Assembly (NCBI GenBank): GCA_007115705.1 | Contig: QXEO01001125.1 | Span: forward strand, 496,001-560,000 | Direction of reading: 5' to 3' | Length of the DNA: 64,000 nt | DNA from: Dactylis glomerata | Taxonomy: Eukaryota; Streptophyta; Magnoliopsida; Poales; Poaceae | Shown: in pieces, positions 41,300 through 54,104 of the stretch | Layout: each line of letters opens with the position of its first letter | Position numbering within the stretch: the first letter of the stretch is position 1 | The notes under the pieces: generated by a model | What the model saw: only the letters and a program-made list of their open reading frames with translations | Databases searched by the model: none | What the model was told of the DNA's origin: nothing | Position numbers and translations under genes: made by a program

Positions 41300-42978
41300 T
41301 GATACGTTTCTAACGTATCTATAATTTTTGATGCTTCATGCTTGTTTTTACACCATTTGCTTAATGTTTTGTTACACTTTATGGCACTTTTATACATTTC
41401 CTGGACTAACCTATTAACAAGTCGCCACAGTGTCAGTTCCCTGTTTTCTGCTGTTTTTGTGTTTCAGAAAAGCTACACATGAAATATTCTCGGAATTGGA
41501 CGAAACAAGTTCCTGAAGTCTTATTTTTCTCGGAAGCTTCCAGAGATCCGAAGAGGAGACGGAGTGGGGCCACGAGGGCCCCACACACTAGGGCGGCGTG
41601 GCCCAGCCCCTGGCCGCGCCCCCTATGTGTGAGGACGCCTCGGTCCACTCCTGACGATGCCCCTTCGCCTATAAAGACCCCCCGACGGAAAAAACCTAAG
41701 TACCCGATCAATTTTCCAGAAACACATCGGGATCCGCCGCCGTCGTCGACCCGAGATCGGGAGGGTCCAGAAGCTCTTCCTGGCACCCTGCCGGAGAGGG
41801 GAATCGCCACCGGAGGTCTTCTTCATCGCCATGCTTGCCTCCGGAGCGATGAGTGAGTAGTCTACCTTGGACTATGGGTCCATAGTAGTAGCTAGATGGT
41901 TGTCCTCTCCACCATGTGCTTCATGTTTAGATCTCATGAGCTGCCCTACATGATTGAGATCACCGTTATGTAATTCTACATGTTTGGTTTGTTGGGATCT
42001 GATGAATATTGGTGTTATGATTGAGTTGCTATACTGAAATATATCTTATGTTATCTCTATATTGTTTATGATCTTGCATGCTCTCCGTTGTTAGTAGCTA
42101 TCTTGGCCAAGTAGTTGCTAATGACTCCAAGAGGGGGTATTTATGCTCGATAGTGGGTTCATGCCTCTATTTAATCTGGGGGAGTGACAGAAACCTCTAA
42201 GGTTGTAGATGTGCTGTTGCTACTAGGGAGAAAACAACATTCATATGCTCGAGGGCATATGCTTTGTTTACATTACACAGTTTGCTTAATGCAATTATCT
42301 GTTGTTCGCAACTTAATACTCATGGGGTGTTGTTCGCAACTTAATACTCATGGGGTGTTCGGATGATATCCCCGTGAGTGGATTATTAGTCATAGATGCA
42401 GTTGGATGGCGGTCTATGTATTTTGTTGTAATACCCAGAGTAAATCGCATAGTGATCTTCTTGACATATCACGTTATCTTTATTCTATCAATTGCCCAAC
42501 TGTAATTTGTTTACCCAGCATGTGTTATTTATCTATGGAGAGACACCACTAGTGAACTGTGGACCCTGGTCCTATTTCCATCATATTGCTATCACCTGTT
42601 TACTTACTCGCACTATTTACTTTACTCGCATACTTCTACTGTTTTCCACTCGATACGCTCATACCCTTTATTTCAAGCAAACGAGTGAGATTGACAACCT
42701 CATCGCAAGTTGGGAACAAAGTACTTGGTTGTGTTGTGTGCAGGTTCCACGTTGCTACTGGTTGAAGACGAGTCAACAAGAATCGTTAACGGCGCCCTTG
42801 TTGGAGTGTTATTAAGCCAGTCCGCATCATCTTCAGTCGTTTATCTGCTCTTCTCCTGAACGATAAACCTTGGTTTCTAACTGAGGGAAAAGACTTGCTG
42901 TTGTGCTCATCATACCTTCCGCTTGGGGTTTCCCCAACTGCCTGGCAATAATCATCATCATCAACTACACGCCAGACA
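41300..42978 (+). repeat. 5' LTR (1679 bp)
   Basis: It runs TGATACGTTTC to ACGCCAGACA. A TATA-like CCTATAAAGACC lies near 41668, and the transcribed leader CCTAAGTACCCGATC follows. Confidence 0.85.
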
Positions 42979-42991
42979 TCAAGCCCTTTTC

Positions 42992-43008
42992 TGGCGCCGT
43001 TGCCGGGG
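42992..43008 (+). other. Primer-binding site complementary to tRNA-Asp
   Basis: TGGCGCCGTTGCCGGGG lies 13 bp after the LTR. It matches the 3' end of plant tRNA-Asp in complement, the usual primer for many grass Ty3-type elements. Confidence 0.85.
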
Positions 43009-43171
43009 AAGAAGTGGAAGACCTCAGCAAGGGGAGTTTTTCGCATGCACATCCTTTACTTTGTTTTATAGTTTTGCTTTACTTTAATTTTACCTGCATT
43101 GTTTTATATCAAAAACACAAAAAAAATTGTTTACTTTATAGTTGCTTTTATCTACTTGCTTTTAGTTTATC

Positions 43172-43765
43172 ATGTTGTTCCCTAAGTATGTTTTGGAGGA
43201 CCTCTCTATAGGTAGTGGTTCAATTATTGGGAAAGATAACATTGAGGAGTTTTTTAATCATATTAGTATGCATAAAGAAGTTGAGGAAAAATCTTTGGTT
43301 GAGCTAGCTCCTAGTTATGAAGTTGCTTCCGCTTATTTTGTTCACATGTTAGAAGCTAGGTTTGCTAGCCTTAATCTTTTTATGCAATACATGTTCCTTA
43401 AGCTTTATGAAATTGAGGATCCTGAAAAGAAAGCTTATATTTTGGAAACTTTGCGCTTAGAATTTAAAGATGTTGCCAATGAGGCTAGAAATTTTTTTAA
43501 GAAATTTAATAAGCTTGGCTCACCTGTAGCGGTTGTTGGCACACCCAATAAAGATTTTAGAGTGCCAATACCTTATAAACTTGTAGGAATTCACGATGCT
43601 TGGGATAAAAAATTTAGTTGGATTTATCCTGAAAACTTTTTTGATGAAAGTAGTGTACCAAAAAGTGATCATAAAGGATCTTCAAAAACTCATTTGGACA
43701 CAATTTCCTTCATTGTTGAAAAGACTCATATAGTGGATCCTGATGCCTCTTTCATTATTACTTGA
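43172..43765 (+). CDS. Orphan ORF (197 residues) of the non-autonomous retrotransposon
   Basis: An intact frame starts at MLFPKYVLEDLSIGSG and ends DPDASFIIT, about 165 bp after the primer-binding site where gag normally begins. It is predicted mostly helical (EVASAYFVHMLEARFASLNL, then EKKAYILETLRLEFKDVANE), followed by a FRVPIPYKLVGIHDAWDKKF segment and a polar tail. No zinc knuckle, protease or RT motif is present, and I do not recognise the family. Its position suggests a gag-like or packaging role, or a captured host fragment; both are guesses. AT-rich codon use fits the surrounding element. The minus-strand frame 43682-44170 overlaps its end and is a shadow. Confidence 0.6.
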   Translation: MLFPKYVLEDLSIGSGSIIGKDNIEEFFNHISMHKEVEEKSLVELAPSYEVASAYFVHMLEARFASLNLFMQYMFLKLYEIEDPEKKAYILETLRLEFKDVANEARNFFKKFNKLGSPVAVVGTPNKDFRVPIPYKLVGIHDAWDKKFSWIYPENFFDESSVPKSDHKGSSKTHLDTISFIVEKTHIVDPDASFIIT

Positions 43766-46699
43766 TTCGCAATTTTCTGCGCCTAGCTCAAAGGCGTTAA
43801 AGAAAAGCACTCTTGGGAGATAACCCAATGTTTTCTTTTCAGTACTTTTTCTTTTATTTGAGTCTTGGAAGTCATTACTACTGTAATTACCTCTCCTTAT
43901 CATTTTTATTTCATTGTTGTGCCAAGAGAAGCCTCTAATTTGAGTGAGGTAAAGATTTGGGGATGTTGCTGTCCTGAAACTGTTTTTGGTGCTGCACCGT
44001 AAAAATTCAAGAAAATTCTCTGTATATCTTTTGGACCTGAGATTTCTTGTGCATATGCCCCAGGTTATATCCAAACTTTCATTAGTTGAACACTTTTTTA
44101 TTTGAGCAACAGAAAAGCCCTTAAAAAATCGGCCTTTATCAGCTGTTCTGTTTTGACAGATTTCTGCCACTATTCGTTTTTGCCGCTTTATCGCTTTCTT
44201 TTTGAGTTATTTTGATCACGGAACTTTTGGGGAAGTTGCTACAGTAGTATATACTTTATATGTGGTGGTTTTTGGATTGAAACCTGAAGCAAAAGAGGTT
44301 GATTATATGTTATGCTACACTAATGTTGCTAATAGATTTGTGTTTAGTTTTGTATGAAGGAATTTTTCAAGTGTAGGGATTGGAGAATGATGAGATAAAT
44401 TGAAGAATGGACAAAAGCTCAAGCTTGGGGATGCCCATGCACCACCCCAAGAAATATCCAAGAAGTACAAGCGTCAAAGCTTGGGGATGCCCCCGAGGCA
44501 CCCCTTCTTCATCGGCAAAAATCAGGTCACCTTTCAAGACACTATATTTTTATTGCTTCATGCACTATGTGTTTTTCTTGGAGCGTCAGTTGTTTTAGTT
44601 TTCATTACTAGTATTGTTTTGTTTGCTGCAATAAATGGTTGGACCCCAACAAATTTCTTTTGGAGAAGTTTCCTTGCTTTTCATTTGCCAAGAACGCTCT
44701 AGTTTTCACTCTTATAAAAAACCGAGTGTTCTTCTTTTTCTGCTACTGCTTTTGGTTTTCGTTTTCGGCTTGATTTGCGTTCAGATCTTCTTATATTTAT
44801 TTATCAAGGTGTATTTTTGCCTCTGGACCATGTTGGTTTTCCTCAAAAGAGTTGGATTTAAAAAAAGTTCGAATGGTGTTGGAAAAGAGAAAAAGCTTTA
44901 TGCAAAAAAGTGGTACAAGAAGGAGCTTGTGTAGACTGCGGCTTAGGCTTTTTCATGTCATGCTTGATATCTTTTTGACAGTATGCTTAGTGGTTTTGCT
45001 ATAGCATGACTTGTCTCAAATAACTGAGATTGCTTAATGGGCCTTTTAAAAAAATCATGCGTTGTTTTTATCGTTTGGAAGCATTATTTTGGTTTTCTGC
45101 TTGTTGTTTTATTTGGGTTGACTTGGCGCATGCTCACACGTGTTAGACTCTTACAAGTTGCCAATAAACTCTATGATCATTTATTTTTTGACTTTTGATG
45201 CCATCTTATGCTTCTTTTAATGTCGCTTTATCGCTTTGCATAATTATGGCCATTATTGCTCTCTTAGTTGGTCGCTCCCAGTCTTTTGCTAGCCCTCGCC
45301 TTGTACTGAGTATGAGCTCTACTCGTGCATCCAACTCCTAAAAACCAAGTTTGCCAAAGTGTCCACCATACATACCTACTAGCAATTTGCTATTCCAAGT
45401 AAATTTGACTTGCTTTTATTTTCTCTTCAAATTAAACTCTCACCAGTGTTATGCAAAAATTGGTCAGTAAAGCTCTCACGAACCGGAAGGCACACTTTAC
45501 TTTTTCTTGTTCTTAAAATTTTGACATTGTGGTCTCTTATGTTGAGTTGTTATGCTTGCAAGTTGTAAGTTGGAGACTAGCCCAGGCATGCCGTCATGGG
45601 CAAGCTTTCAACATTGCACTTCTTATTTGAGTTGATATCGTGATATTTTGTTTATGGATGCCCGCGGTGTGAAATGAATTGGAAATCTTGCGGGGATCAT
45701 AGAGTTTGTATATGTGTTAGGGAAACGCCTGGGCCGCCAATCTAAGCCATGCATAATTCATGGTGGAAATTTGTAGCATACCCATGGTGGACATTCGACG
45801 ACGCATCTCAAAATAAAAAGCTAAACAAATGGCAAATAAAAGAGATGTCGAGGTGTTCATTGTCTGCTTGTCCTGTCATTTTGATGTGGGCTTGTTCCAT
45901 ATCATCGGGCACGGAGGTACCCTGTTGGCGATTCTCGATGATACATATATACTTACAATGACAAGAGCCTTGCTTGGGACTCTAAGTAAAGTAGCATGAG
46001 GTTTGGGTACTCGTATTCATGGGACACGAGGTTTTCAACTTATGATTTGTCAAGCATATGCATCATAATTGTTCTCGCATTAACTTTAACCATTCAAGAT
46101 GCTTATGATGGGGCAATGAGAGCTCAAAGCCGGTAAGTACTATAATTTTTGAAGGTTATAAACTTGCAATCACTACTTCACTCCGCGAAGGGCCTTTATT
46201 TTACTTTTATGTTGAGTCACCACCTTCTATCTTTATGCACCATTAAGAGAGCATAGTTGTCATTCTTAGTATAATGTGCATTGTCCCAAAGTTTTCATTG
46301 ATTGATTCATATTATTGGTTTCACTTGTTCTCAAATTATTTGTATCTAGTCGCCCTCTTAAACTTGAAGGTGTCCTATGCATTTATGTTTTGCTCTCCAT
46401 GAAGGACAAGCTGAAAACCATTTGTATGTTTTTCCTTATGATTTGAACACACGTTTGACTTTCATTGTTTCATTTTCATGATCTTTTGTTTGTGTTCATT
46501 TGCATGTTTATAACATGATTGCTAAGTTTATATTGCCAAGATTATATCTTTCATGCCCATGTTTTAAGTTCTTTTGATCCCAGCTCACAACGCTTACATA
46601 TGTGATCAAGATTGTGTGGGTGCATGTCGCCTCAAAAATTATTTCTTTTATTATCACTTACCTACTCGAGGACGAGCAGGAGTTAAGCTTGGGGATGCT
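43766..46699 (+). mobile_element. Non-coding internal region with repeated AAGCTTGGGGATGCCC and polypurine tract
   Basis: AAGCTTGGGGATGCCC appears twice (about 44424 and 44479) and a related AAGCTTGGGGATGCT forms the polypurine tract (46685-46699). The 44400-44934 frames are short and not convincing. The last ~515 bp match the first family member (1815-2334). Long untranslated internal DNA is usual for large non-autonomous elements. Confidence 0.7.
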
Positions 46700-48320
46700 T
46701 GATACGTCTCCAATGTATCTATAATTTTTTGATGCTCCATGCTTGTTTTTATACCATTTGCCTACTGTTTCGTTATACTTCGTGGCACTTTTATGCATTT
46801 TCCGGAACTAACCTATTAACAAGTCGCCACAGTGCCAGTTCCCTGTTTTCTGCTGTTTTTGTGTTTCAGAAAAGCTACACAGGAAATATTCTCGGAATTG
46901 GACGAAACAAGTTCCTGAAGTCTTATTTTTCCCGGAAGCTTCCAGAGATCTAAAGAGGAGACGGAGTGGGCCCAGCCCCTGGCCGCGCCCCCTATGTGTG
47001 AGGACGCCTCGGTCCACTCCTGACGATGCCCCTTCGCCTATAAAGACCCCCCGACGGGAAAAACCTAAGTACCCGATTAATTTTCCAGAAAGACATCGCG
47101 ATCCGCCGTCGTCGTTGACCCGAGTTCGGGAGGGTCCAGAAGCACTTCCCGGCACCCTGCCGGAGAGGGGAATCACCACCAGAGGTTTTCTTCATCGCCA
47201 TGCTTTCCTCCGGAGCGATGAGTGAGTAGTCTACCTTGGACTATGGGTCCATAGCAGTAGCTAGATGGTTGTCCTCTCCACCATGTGTTTCATGTTTAGA
47301 TCTCATGAGCTGCCCTACATGATTGAGATCACCGTTATATAATTCTACATGTTTGGTTTGTTGGGATCCGATGAATATTGGTGTTATGATTGAGTTGCTA
47401 TACTGAAATATATCTTATGTTATCTCTATGTTGTTTATGATCTTGCATGCTCTCCGTTGTTAGTATCTATCTTGGCCGAGTAGTTGCTAGTGACTCCAAG
47501 AGGGGGTATTTATGCTCGATAGTGGGTTCATGCCTCTATTTAATCTGGGGGAGTGACAGAAACCTCTAAGGTTGTAGATGTGCTGTTGCTAGTAGGGAGA
47601 AAACAACATTCATATGCTCGAGGGCATATGCTTTGTTTACATTACACACTTTGCTTAATGCAATTATCTGTTGTTCGCAACTTAATACTCATGGGGTGTT
47701 CGGATGATATCCCCGTGAGTGGATTATTAGTCATAGATGCAGTTGGATGGCGGTCTATGTATTTTGTTGTAATGCCCAGAGTAAATCGCATAGTGATCTT
47801 CTTGACATATCACGTTATCTTTATTCTATCAATTGCCCAACTGTAATTTGTTTACCCAACATGTGTTATTTATCTATGGAGAGACACCACTAGTGAACTG
47901 TGGACCCCGGTCCTATTTTCATCATATTGCTATCACCTGTTTACTTTACTCGCACTGTTTACTTTACTCGTATACTTCTACTGTTTTCCACTCGATACGC
48001 TCATACCCTTTGTTTCAAGCAAACCAGTGAGATTGACAACCTCATCGCAAGTTGGGAACAAAGTACTTGGTTGTGTTGTGTGCAGGTTCCACGTTGCTAC
48101 TGGTCGAAGACGAGTCAACAAGAATCGTTAACGGCGCCCTTGTTGGAGTGTTATTAAGCCAGTCCGCATCACCTTCAGTTGTTTGTATGCTCTTCTCCTG
48201 AATGATAAACCTTGGTTTCTAACTGAGGGAAAAGACTTGCTGCTGTGCTCATCATAGCTTCCGCTTGGGGTTTCCCCAACTGCCTGGCAATAATAATCAT
48301 CATCAACTACACGCCAGACA
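46700..48320 (+). repeat. 3' LTR (1621 bp)
   Basis: It runs TGATACGTCTCC to ACGCCAGACA, directly after the polypurine tract. It lacks about 30 bp around 46968 relative to the 5' LTR. Confidence 0.85.
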
Positions 48321-50350
48321 TCGATCAGGATCGTCATCACCGGTGTGCTGTTGCACGGACACGGCCACACCTCCTTGTCGACTTGGGAATCCATCAGAAC
48401 TCGCCTACATCTCGATACGATTAGGCACGGCTTCGTTAGCCTTCGCCTTCGCAACCTCGCGTCCAGCTCGCCACCCATCCTCTTATATCACGGCACCAAC
48501 CAGCCCTCACAGTTGGTCGTGCGGTATTGGGAGTAGCTGGATGTTTGATGGGCAGTGATCCTTGAGGGGACATAAGATGCGGCAGCGGTGGCGATCCATG
48601 GAGGTAGAAGAGGTGGCGGTGGCAGCAACCTACGAAGGGAGTGGAGACTACTGCCTATGGCGATGGTGATCCATTGGAAGCAGAGGCGGATGCGGCGTTT
48701 AGTGGGGAGCAAAATCAAGTCATGTTTGTCTTTGTCATTGAGGGTCCAGAAGCTCTTCCCGGCACCCTACCGGAGAGGGGAATCACCACCGGAGGTTTTC
48801 TTCATCGCCATGCTTGCCTCCAGAGCGATGAGTGAGTAGTCTACCTTGGACTATGGGTCCATAGCAGTAGCTAGATGGTTGTCCTCTCCACCACGTGCTT
48901 CATGTTTAGATCTCATGAGCTGCCCTACATGATTGAGATCACCGTTATATAATTCTACATGTTTGGTTTGTTGGGATCCGATGAATATTGGTGTTATGAT
49001 TGAGTTGCTATACTGAAATATATCTTATGTTATCTCTATGTTGTTTATGATCTTGCATGCTCTCTGTTGTTAGTAGCTATCTTGGCCGAGTAGTTGCTAG
49101 TGACTCCAAGAGGGGGTATTTATGCTCGATAGTGGGTTCATGCCTCTATTTAATCTGGGAGAGTGACAGAAACCTCTAAGGTTGTAGATGTGCTGTTGCT
49201 AGTAGGGAGAAAACAACATTCATATGCTCGAGGGCATATGCTTTGTTTACATTACACACTTTGCTTAATGCAATTATCTGTTGTTCGCAACTTAATACTC
49301 CTGGGGTGTTCGGATGATATCCCCGTGAGTGGATTATTAGTCATAGATGCAGTTGGATGGCGGTCTATGTATTTTGTTGTAATGCCCAGAGTAAATCGCA
49401 TAGTGATCTTCTTGACATATCACGTTATCTTTATTCTATCAATTGCCCAACTGTAATTTGTTTACCCAGCATGTGTTATTTATCTATGGAGAGACACCAC
49501 TAGTGAACTGTGGACCCCGGTCCTATTTCCATCATATTGCTATCACCTGTTTACTTTACTCGCACTGTTTACTTTACTCGTATACTTCTACTGTTTTCCA
49601 CTCGATACGCTCATACCCTTTGTTTCAAGCAAACCAGTGAGATTGACAACCTCATCGCAAGTTGGGAACAAAGTACTTGGTTGTGTTGTGTGCAGGTTCC
49701 ACGTTGCTACTGGTCGAAGACGAGTCAACAAGAATCGTTAACGGCGCCCTTGTTGGAGTGTTATTAAGCCAGTCCGCATCACCTTCAGTTGTTTGTCTGC
49801 TCTTCTCCTGAACGATAAACCTTGGTTTCTAACTGAGGGAAAAGACTTGCTGCTATGCTCATCATATCTTCCGCTTGGGGTTTCCCCAACTTCCTGGCAA
49901 TAATCATCATCATGAACTACACGCCAGATATCGATCAGGATCGCCATCACCGGTGTGCTGTTGCACGGACACGGCCACACCTCCTTGTCGACTTGGGAAT
50001 CCATCAGAACTCGCCTACATCTCGATACGATTAGGCACGGCTTCGTTAGCCTTCGCCTTCGCAACCTGGCGTCCAGCTCGCCACCCATCCTCTTATATCA
50101 CGGCACCAACCAGCCCTCACAGCTGGTCGTGCGGTGTTGGGAGTAGCTGGATGTTTGATGGGCAGTGATCCTTGAGGGGACATAAGATGCGGCAGCGGTG
50201 GCGATCCGTGGAGGTAGAAGAGGTGGCGGTGGCAGCAACCTACGAAGGGAGTGGAGACTACTGCCTATGGCGATGGTGATCCATTGGAAGCAGAGGCGGA
50301 TGCGGCGTTTAGTGGGGAGCAAAATCAAGTCATGTTTGTCTTTGCCATTG
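47131..50350 (+). repeat. Tandem duplication, two 1610-bp units, spanning LTR 3' part and flank
   Basis: Unit 1 is 47131-48740 and unit 2 is 48741-50350. Every landmark recurs at exactly 1610 bp (for example AGGGTCCAGAAGC at 47131 and 48741, TTTG(T/C)CATTG at 48731 and 50341). Each unit contains about 1190 bp of LTR and 420 bp of the DNA flanking the element. The units differ by only a few substitutions. The flank part (48321-48740 and 49931-50350) is GC-rich and gene-like, encoding a frame with LLHGHGHTSLSTWESIRTRL, but no product is recognised. Confidence 0.93.
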
Positions 50351-50794
50351 ACCAGAAACAGCCTAGCCTTTTATAGAGGGGAGTAGAGACCGAACCGACC
50401 TAAGTTGTATCATCCTCTCATGTACACACCACTTGACACGCAATCACGTGGAGAAAAAGAGGAACTGACACCAGACGTGCTGATCATGTGTCACAAAACC
50501 AACGTAACTTGCGTGGAGGAACCAGAGCTCGTTAATTCCAGGGAGCTTGTAGCTCCTTAGGGATTACAGTTTTAGGTAATGCCATGATATGTGGTACCAT
50601 TGGACATGATATGGAATCAATCAGTTGTGTCTGTGCGGGCTAAGCACTAGATTATGGATTAGCAAAAATGGTTTGCGGTGTAATACCTGGGCATGCACTA
50701 GCCCGAATGCCTTGCCCTTGCCCAAACTCGGCCCAAAAGTCTCAGGCACGGGATTGAAATCTAGGCCTGACAGTCAGGCGGTCCTTTAAGTATA
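50351..50794. other. Intergenic stretch up to the minus-strand Helitron
   Basis: It includes CAGGCACGGGATTGAAATC and GCCTGACAGTCAGGC (about 50765). Related GGCCTGACA occurs just beyond the Helitron (55725), so the Helitron split an older sequence. No gene. Confidence 0.4.
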
Positions 50795-51669
50795 CTAGGA
50801 AGTATCGCGCGGCATCACGCCGCGCCTGTTATGTTTGAGTGAATTTTATTATGTAATTTTTATCTATGGATGATTGGTTGTAAGCAGAAATACAACAACT
50901 CATATGGAGGATTAGCAAGTTTCTCAAATAAATTTCCTCACTGCTCCTTGGTTTCTATTATATGACACTTGAGAGTCCATGTGGCTTGCAGAGAAAATTA
51001 TATAAATGCATTGTGAAGCTACACACTCCAGATTTAGAAGAAAAATCCTAGATTGTAATAATAAAATTATATTTTTGCTAAATGTCAATTATTTTTCTCG
51101 CCTCAGATATCATATATATGTGTTGTAATATTAAATATTTCAATCAGGCGCACACAAAGAAATTGTTACTTTTAGGTAATTGCTAATTGTTAATGAATTT
51201 GTAATTCTTCAGTTGTGTTATGCCTTGAAACCATAAATTGCAAAATCCATGCACAGAGAGTATATGCATAAATTTTACAGTTTCAAGATGGCATGCTCTC
51301 CTAGTAGTTGTCTCTGTGAAACGTACCGTTTCATCATATTTTTTAGCATGCTGGAGACAATTTTTTTTTGACACAACTGGAGACAATAAAATGGATACGT
51401 TATGGTAAGAAATTTTGAAATCTATTGTTTTCTGATAGAAACAAAGAGTGGCGTAGTGAGTTTCTGCACGTGTGGTGAGTTTGACAAAATGTGGCCACGG
51501 ACCAAAAATGTCAGTTAACTATACGGTGGCGAAAGTGAACTATTAACACGTGGTACCTGTATATAAAACTATACATTGTTTCAAATTTTATGCCATTTTT
51601 TATTTAGTTTGAAAAGGAGCACCGACGCAAACAGAATAATTAACTTATTTAGGACGTGCTGATCTCTCA

Positions 51670-52470
51670 TTGTCTCACACGGTCTCACACCGTCTTGCTC
51701 CTCCTGATCCCCTTTCCTGCTCCCCTCCGGTGAAGACCAAATCAGGTCGCCTGGCGGCTCACTCCAGCCACCACCACCGCTTCATTCCAGCCCCGCCGCC
51801 AAGAATCGACGCCTCGGACTGCAGGCTGCAGCTTCCCTCAGCTTGCTTCCATGATCCCCTTCCCCCCGCCCCGCATCGCCAAATTTCCCGTCGCCTTTGC
51901 TGGCAGCAAATTGCCCCTCCATTCCAGCTGCCGCTTCCGCTCCGCCTACTCACAAACCATAGCCTAGTGCACCCCTCCAGTCATGTAGCTCCATTCCAAC
52001 CAGCTGCTGCTTCCACATAGCAGGCACGCCCGTACCCCATGGTCCAAACTTAGGTCGTCTGGCCCGGGTAGGCGGTGTGATGGCAAAGGGTGATGCCTGC
52101 TAGCCGATGCGCCACCGCCGCAGTAGGTAATGAGCTGGCACAGGAGTATGCTGTTCGAGGTAGATCAAGCCGGCGCCCCTTCTGTCTCGAATAGTCCTCG
52201 CAGCCGGATTGGGGCAACCTACCGGCCGCCGGAACGCCACGGCGCTGCGTGTGGCGCCTGCAGCCGGGGAGCACCAAGATCTCTCGGAGCACGCCGTCCT
52301 CTCCCCCGTGCCAGCCTCTCCACCCTGAAATTCTTCTCCAATCTGTCGCCGTTGAGCAGTGGTGAGTTTCTGAAGGTTTATTTTAGTTCTAGCGTATGCA
52401 AGGTCAGGATCGGAGTAGGTTTGCTTGGTTTTTTTCTTGGGCTTACATAATGTGAAAGGATATGCCACAA
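51670..52470 (+). pseudogene. GC-rich captured exon-like block in the Helitron, product unknown
   Basis: The plus-strand frame 51670-52020 is Pro/Ser/His-rich and resembles a 5' UTR-like first exon; a splice-donor-like GTGAGTTTC lies near 52361. No domain is seen. It is treated as a captured fragment, not a gene. Confidence 0.3.
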
Positions 52471-52922
52471 AAATCTACAGATTTTTCATCTTGCTTTTAT
52501 GTGGACTACTGCTACGACCACACACCTGGATGAGTTCTTTTAGACTTTTATTTACAATCTGCAGCAACTGTAGCTACATACACTACCCTGCTGTTTTATC
52601 CAGAAAAAAAGGATTAGTCTGTACGCATCAATCAGCTACCAGAAGTGGCATGAGTTCTCCTGCAATTTCTCTACTGTTATTTTTTAATCTGAACTTTGAT
52701 AGTCTCTGGAGGTGCTTTGGTCATGTCATTGTTTGTCCAAATGTTATCTAGATAGTGTCAAGTTCATCCCAGTGACTTGGAAGTACAATGGTCCATAGTT
52801 TCGTACATTAATATTGAATATTATAAGTGCAGACGGAAAGCCAAGAGCAAGATGTCCCCACCGTTTGAAACAAAGGAGAAAGGCACAGTATACAGGGTCA
52901 AGGTCCCGGGCCGAAGAAGAAG

Positions 52923-53165
52923 ATGAAGTGGTCATCTATGTCTAGTTTCGGGGCACCATGTGGTGGCTCTTCTGGTGTCAAGCTCCCGGGCTGCAGGCGA
53001 ACCTCTCCAGCTGCAAGGCGAACCCCTCCTGCTGCAAAGCAAACCTCTCCTGCTGCAAGGAGAACCTCTCCGGCAGCGACGCCACCAGCTACTGCATTTC
53101 GACCACCAGCTGCTGCAAGGAGAACCTCAACGACAATGGTACACACCAGTCTACTGCAGTTCTAG
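52923..53165 (+). other. Frame with tandem heptapeptide repeats RRTSPAA in the Helitron
   Basis: An 80-codon frame carries a repeat of about 21 bp (starts near 52991, 53011, 53032, 53053 and a separate one at 53113), encoding RRTSPAA, RRTPPAA, KQTSPAA and RRTSPAA, then a degenerate part. It is basic and Pro/Ala-rich. The coding strand is opposite to the Helitron's own. Whether it is translated is unknown. Confidence 0.4.
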
Positions 53166-54104
53166 AAATGTATTTTGATGTACAGCTGTTATGCATCAAA
53201 ATTGTACTGTACATAGAACGTTGTTCTTGATTACACATCAGATATCAAACAAATGGACAAAGTGAAAAAGTATCTTGCATATCTTGGATTCTGCAAAAAA
53301 AATTTTTTTTTTATTCTACAGAATATTGTCAGCCTTCTATTTTTCAATTTTACTTTAATTTTTATGAAAGCCAGCGTACACTTTAAATTAACTTATGGAC
53401 ATGTGTTCTAGGTAGCACTTTAAGAATCGCCATTGGACACCTGATCAGAAGAGAAGCCTGACCTGTAGCATGTAGGCATCAAGAGAGGAGAAAACAACCA
53501 GTGGGCACCAGGAGACAGGAAATAAGTCTCATCTGGCACTGAAGGTCACACATGTAAAGCGAACATACGTCACTAGGAGACAGGAGAGGCGCCTCACCTA
53601 CCAGTGAAGGACACACATGTGAAGCAGCCCCTGCACATCTTCCTCGCTAGATAACAACACCTTGTTGTAGAATGAAGAGGAATGGCTCGGTTTCAGTAGG
53701 TGGTGGCAGATGGAGAGCCGCAAAGAATGATTCAAGGGCAGACAATGTACAGAGCTACTCGGTGCATCAGTGCTTGGTATGTTTTTTCATGAGTATTTAT
53801 TTTAAGTCAGTACATTGAAAGAAAATTTGGCTGCATTCTTGTCTTCAAACTTCAAAGTAGATTAAATTTGAATTTGTTGTTGTTCTGGCAAGGTTCTGGT
53901 TGTTTATGTTGTTGTTTATCCGCATCAGCTACTTTCACTGACAAAGCCAGTCATTTCCTTAAAAAAAGCAAATCCAGTTATTGTTCACGCCCACTGACAT
54001 TGGTGCATTGGATGAAACTAAGATTAAAAGTTACTTGAAAGAATAACCACAATATTCCACATTTCATATTCAATTAGCTTAATTCACTGATGGCTGTCTT
54101 CAGT

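Larger units (their letters stand above)
41300..48320 (+). mobile_element. Non-autonomous LTR retrotransposon, 7.0 kb, with orphan ORF
   Basis: It has a 5' LTR (41300-42978), a tRNA-Asp-type primer-binding site (42992-43008), an internal region of 3.7 kb, a polypurine tract and a 3' LTR (46700-48320). There is no gag, protease, RT, RNase H or integrase. The 5-bp flanks (GGCAC at the left, TCGAT at the right) do not match, so no target duplication is visible. LTRs are alike apart from small indels (a 30-bp tandem duplication near 42300-42360 and a deletion near 46968). It must move using proteins of an autonomous relative, whose family could not be fixed. Confidence 0.85.

Noticed and set aside
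43682..44170. 162-codon minus-strand ORF in the retrotransposon
   Set aside because: It overlaps the plus-strand orphan ORF end and untranslated internal DNA; no domain and antisense to the element.
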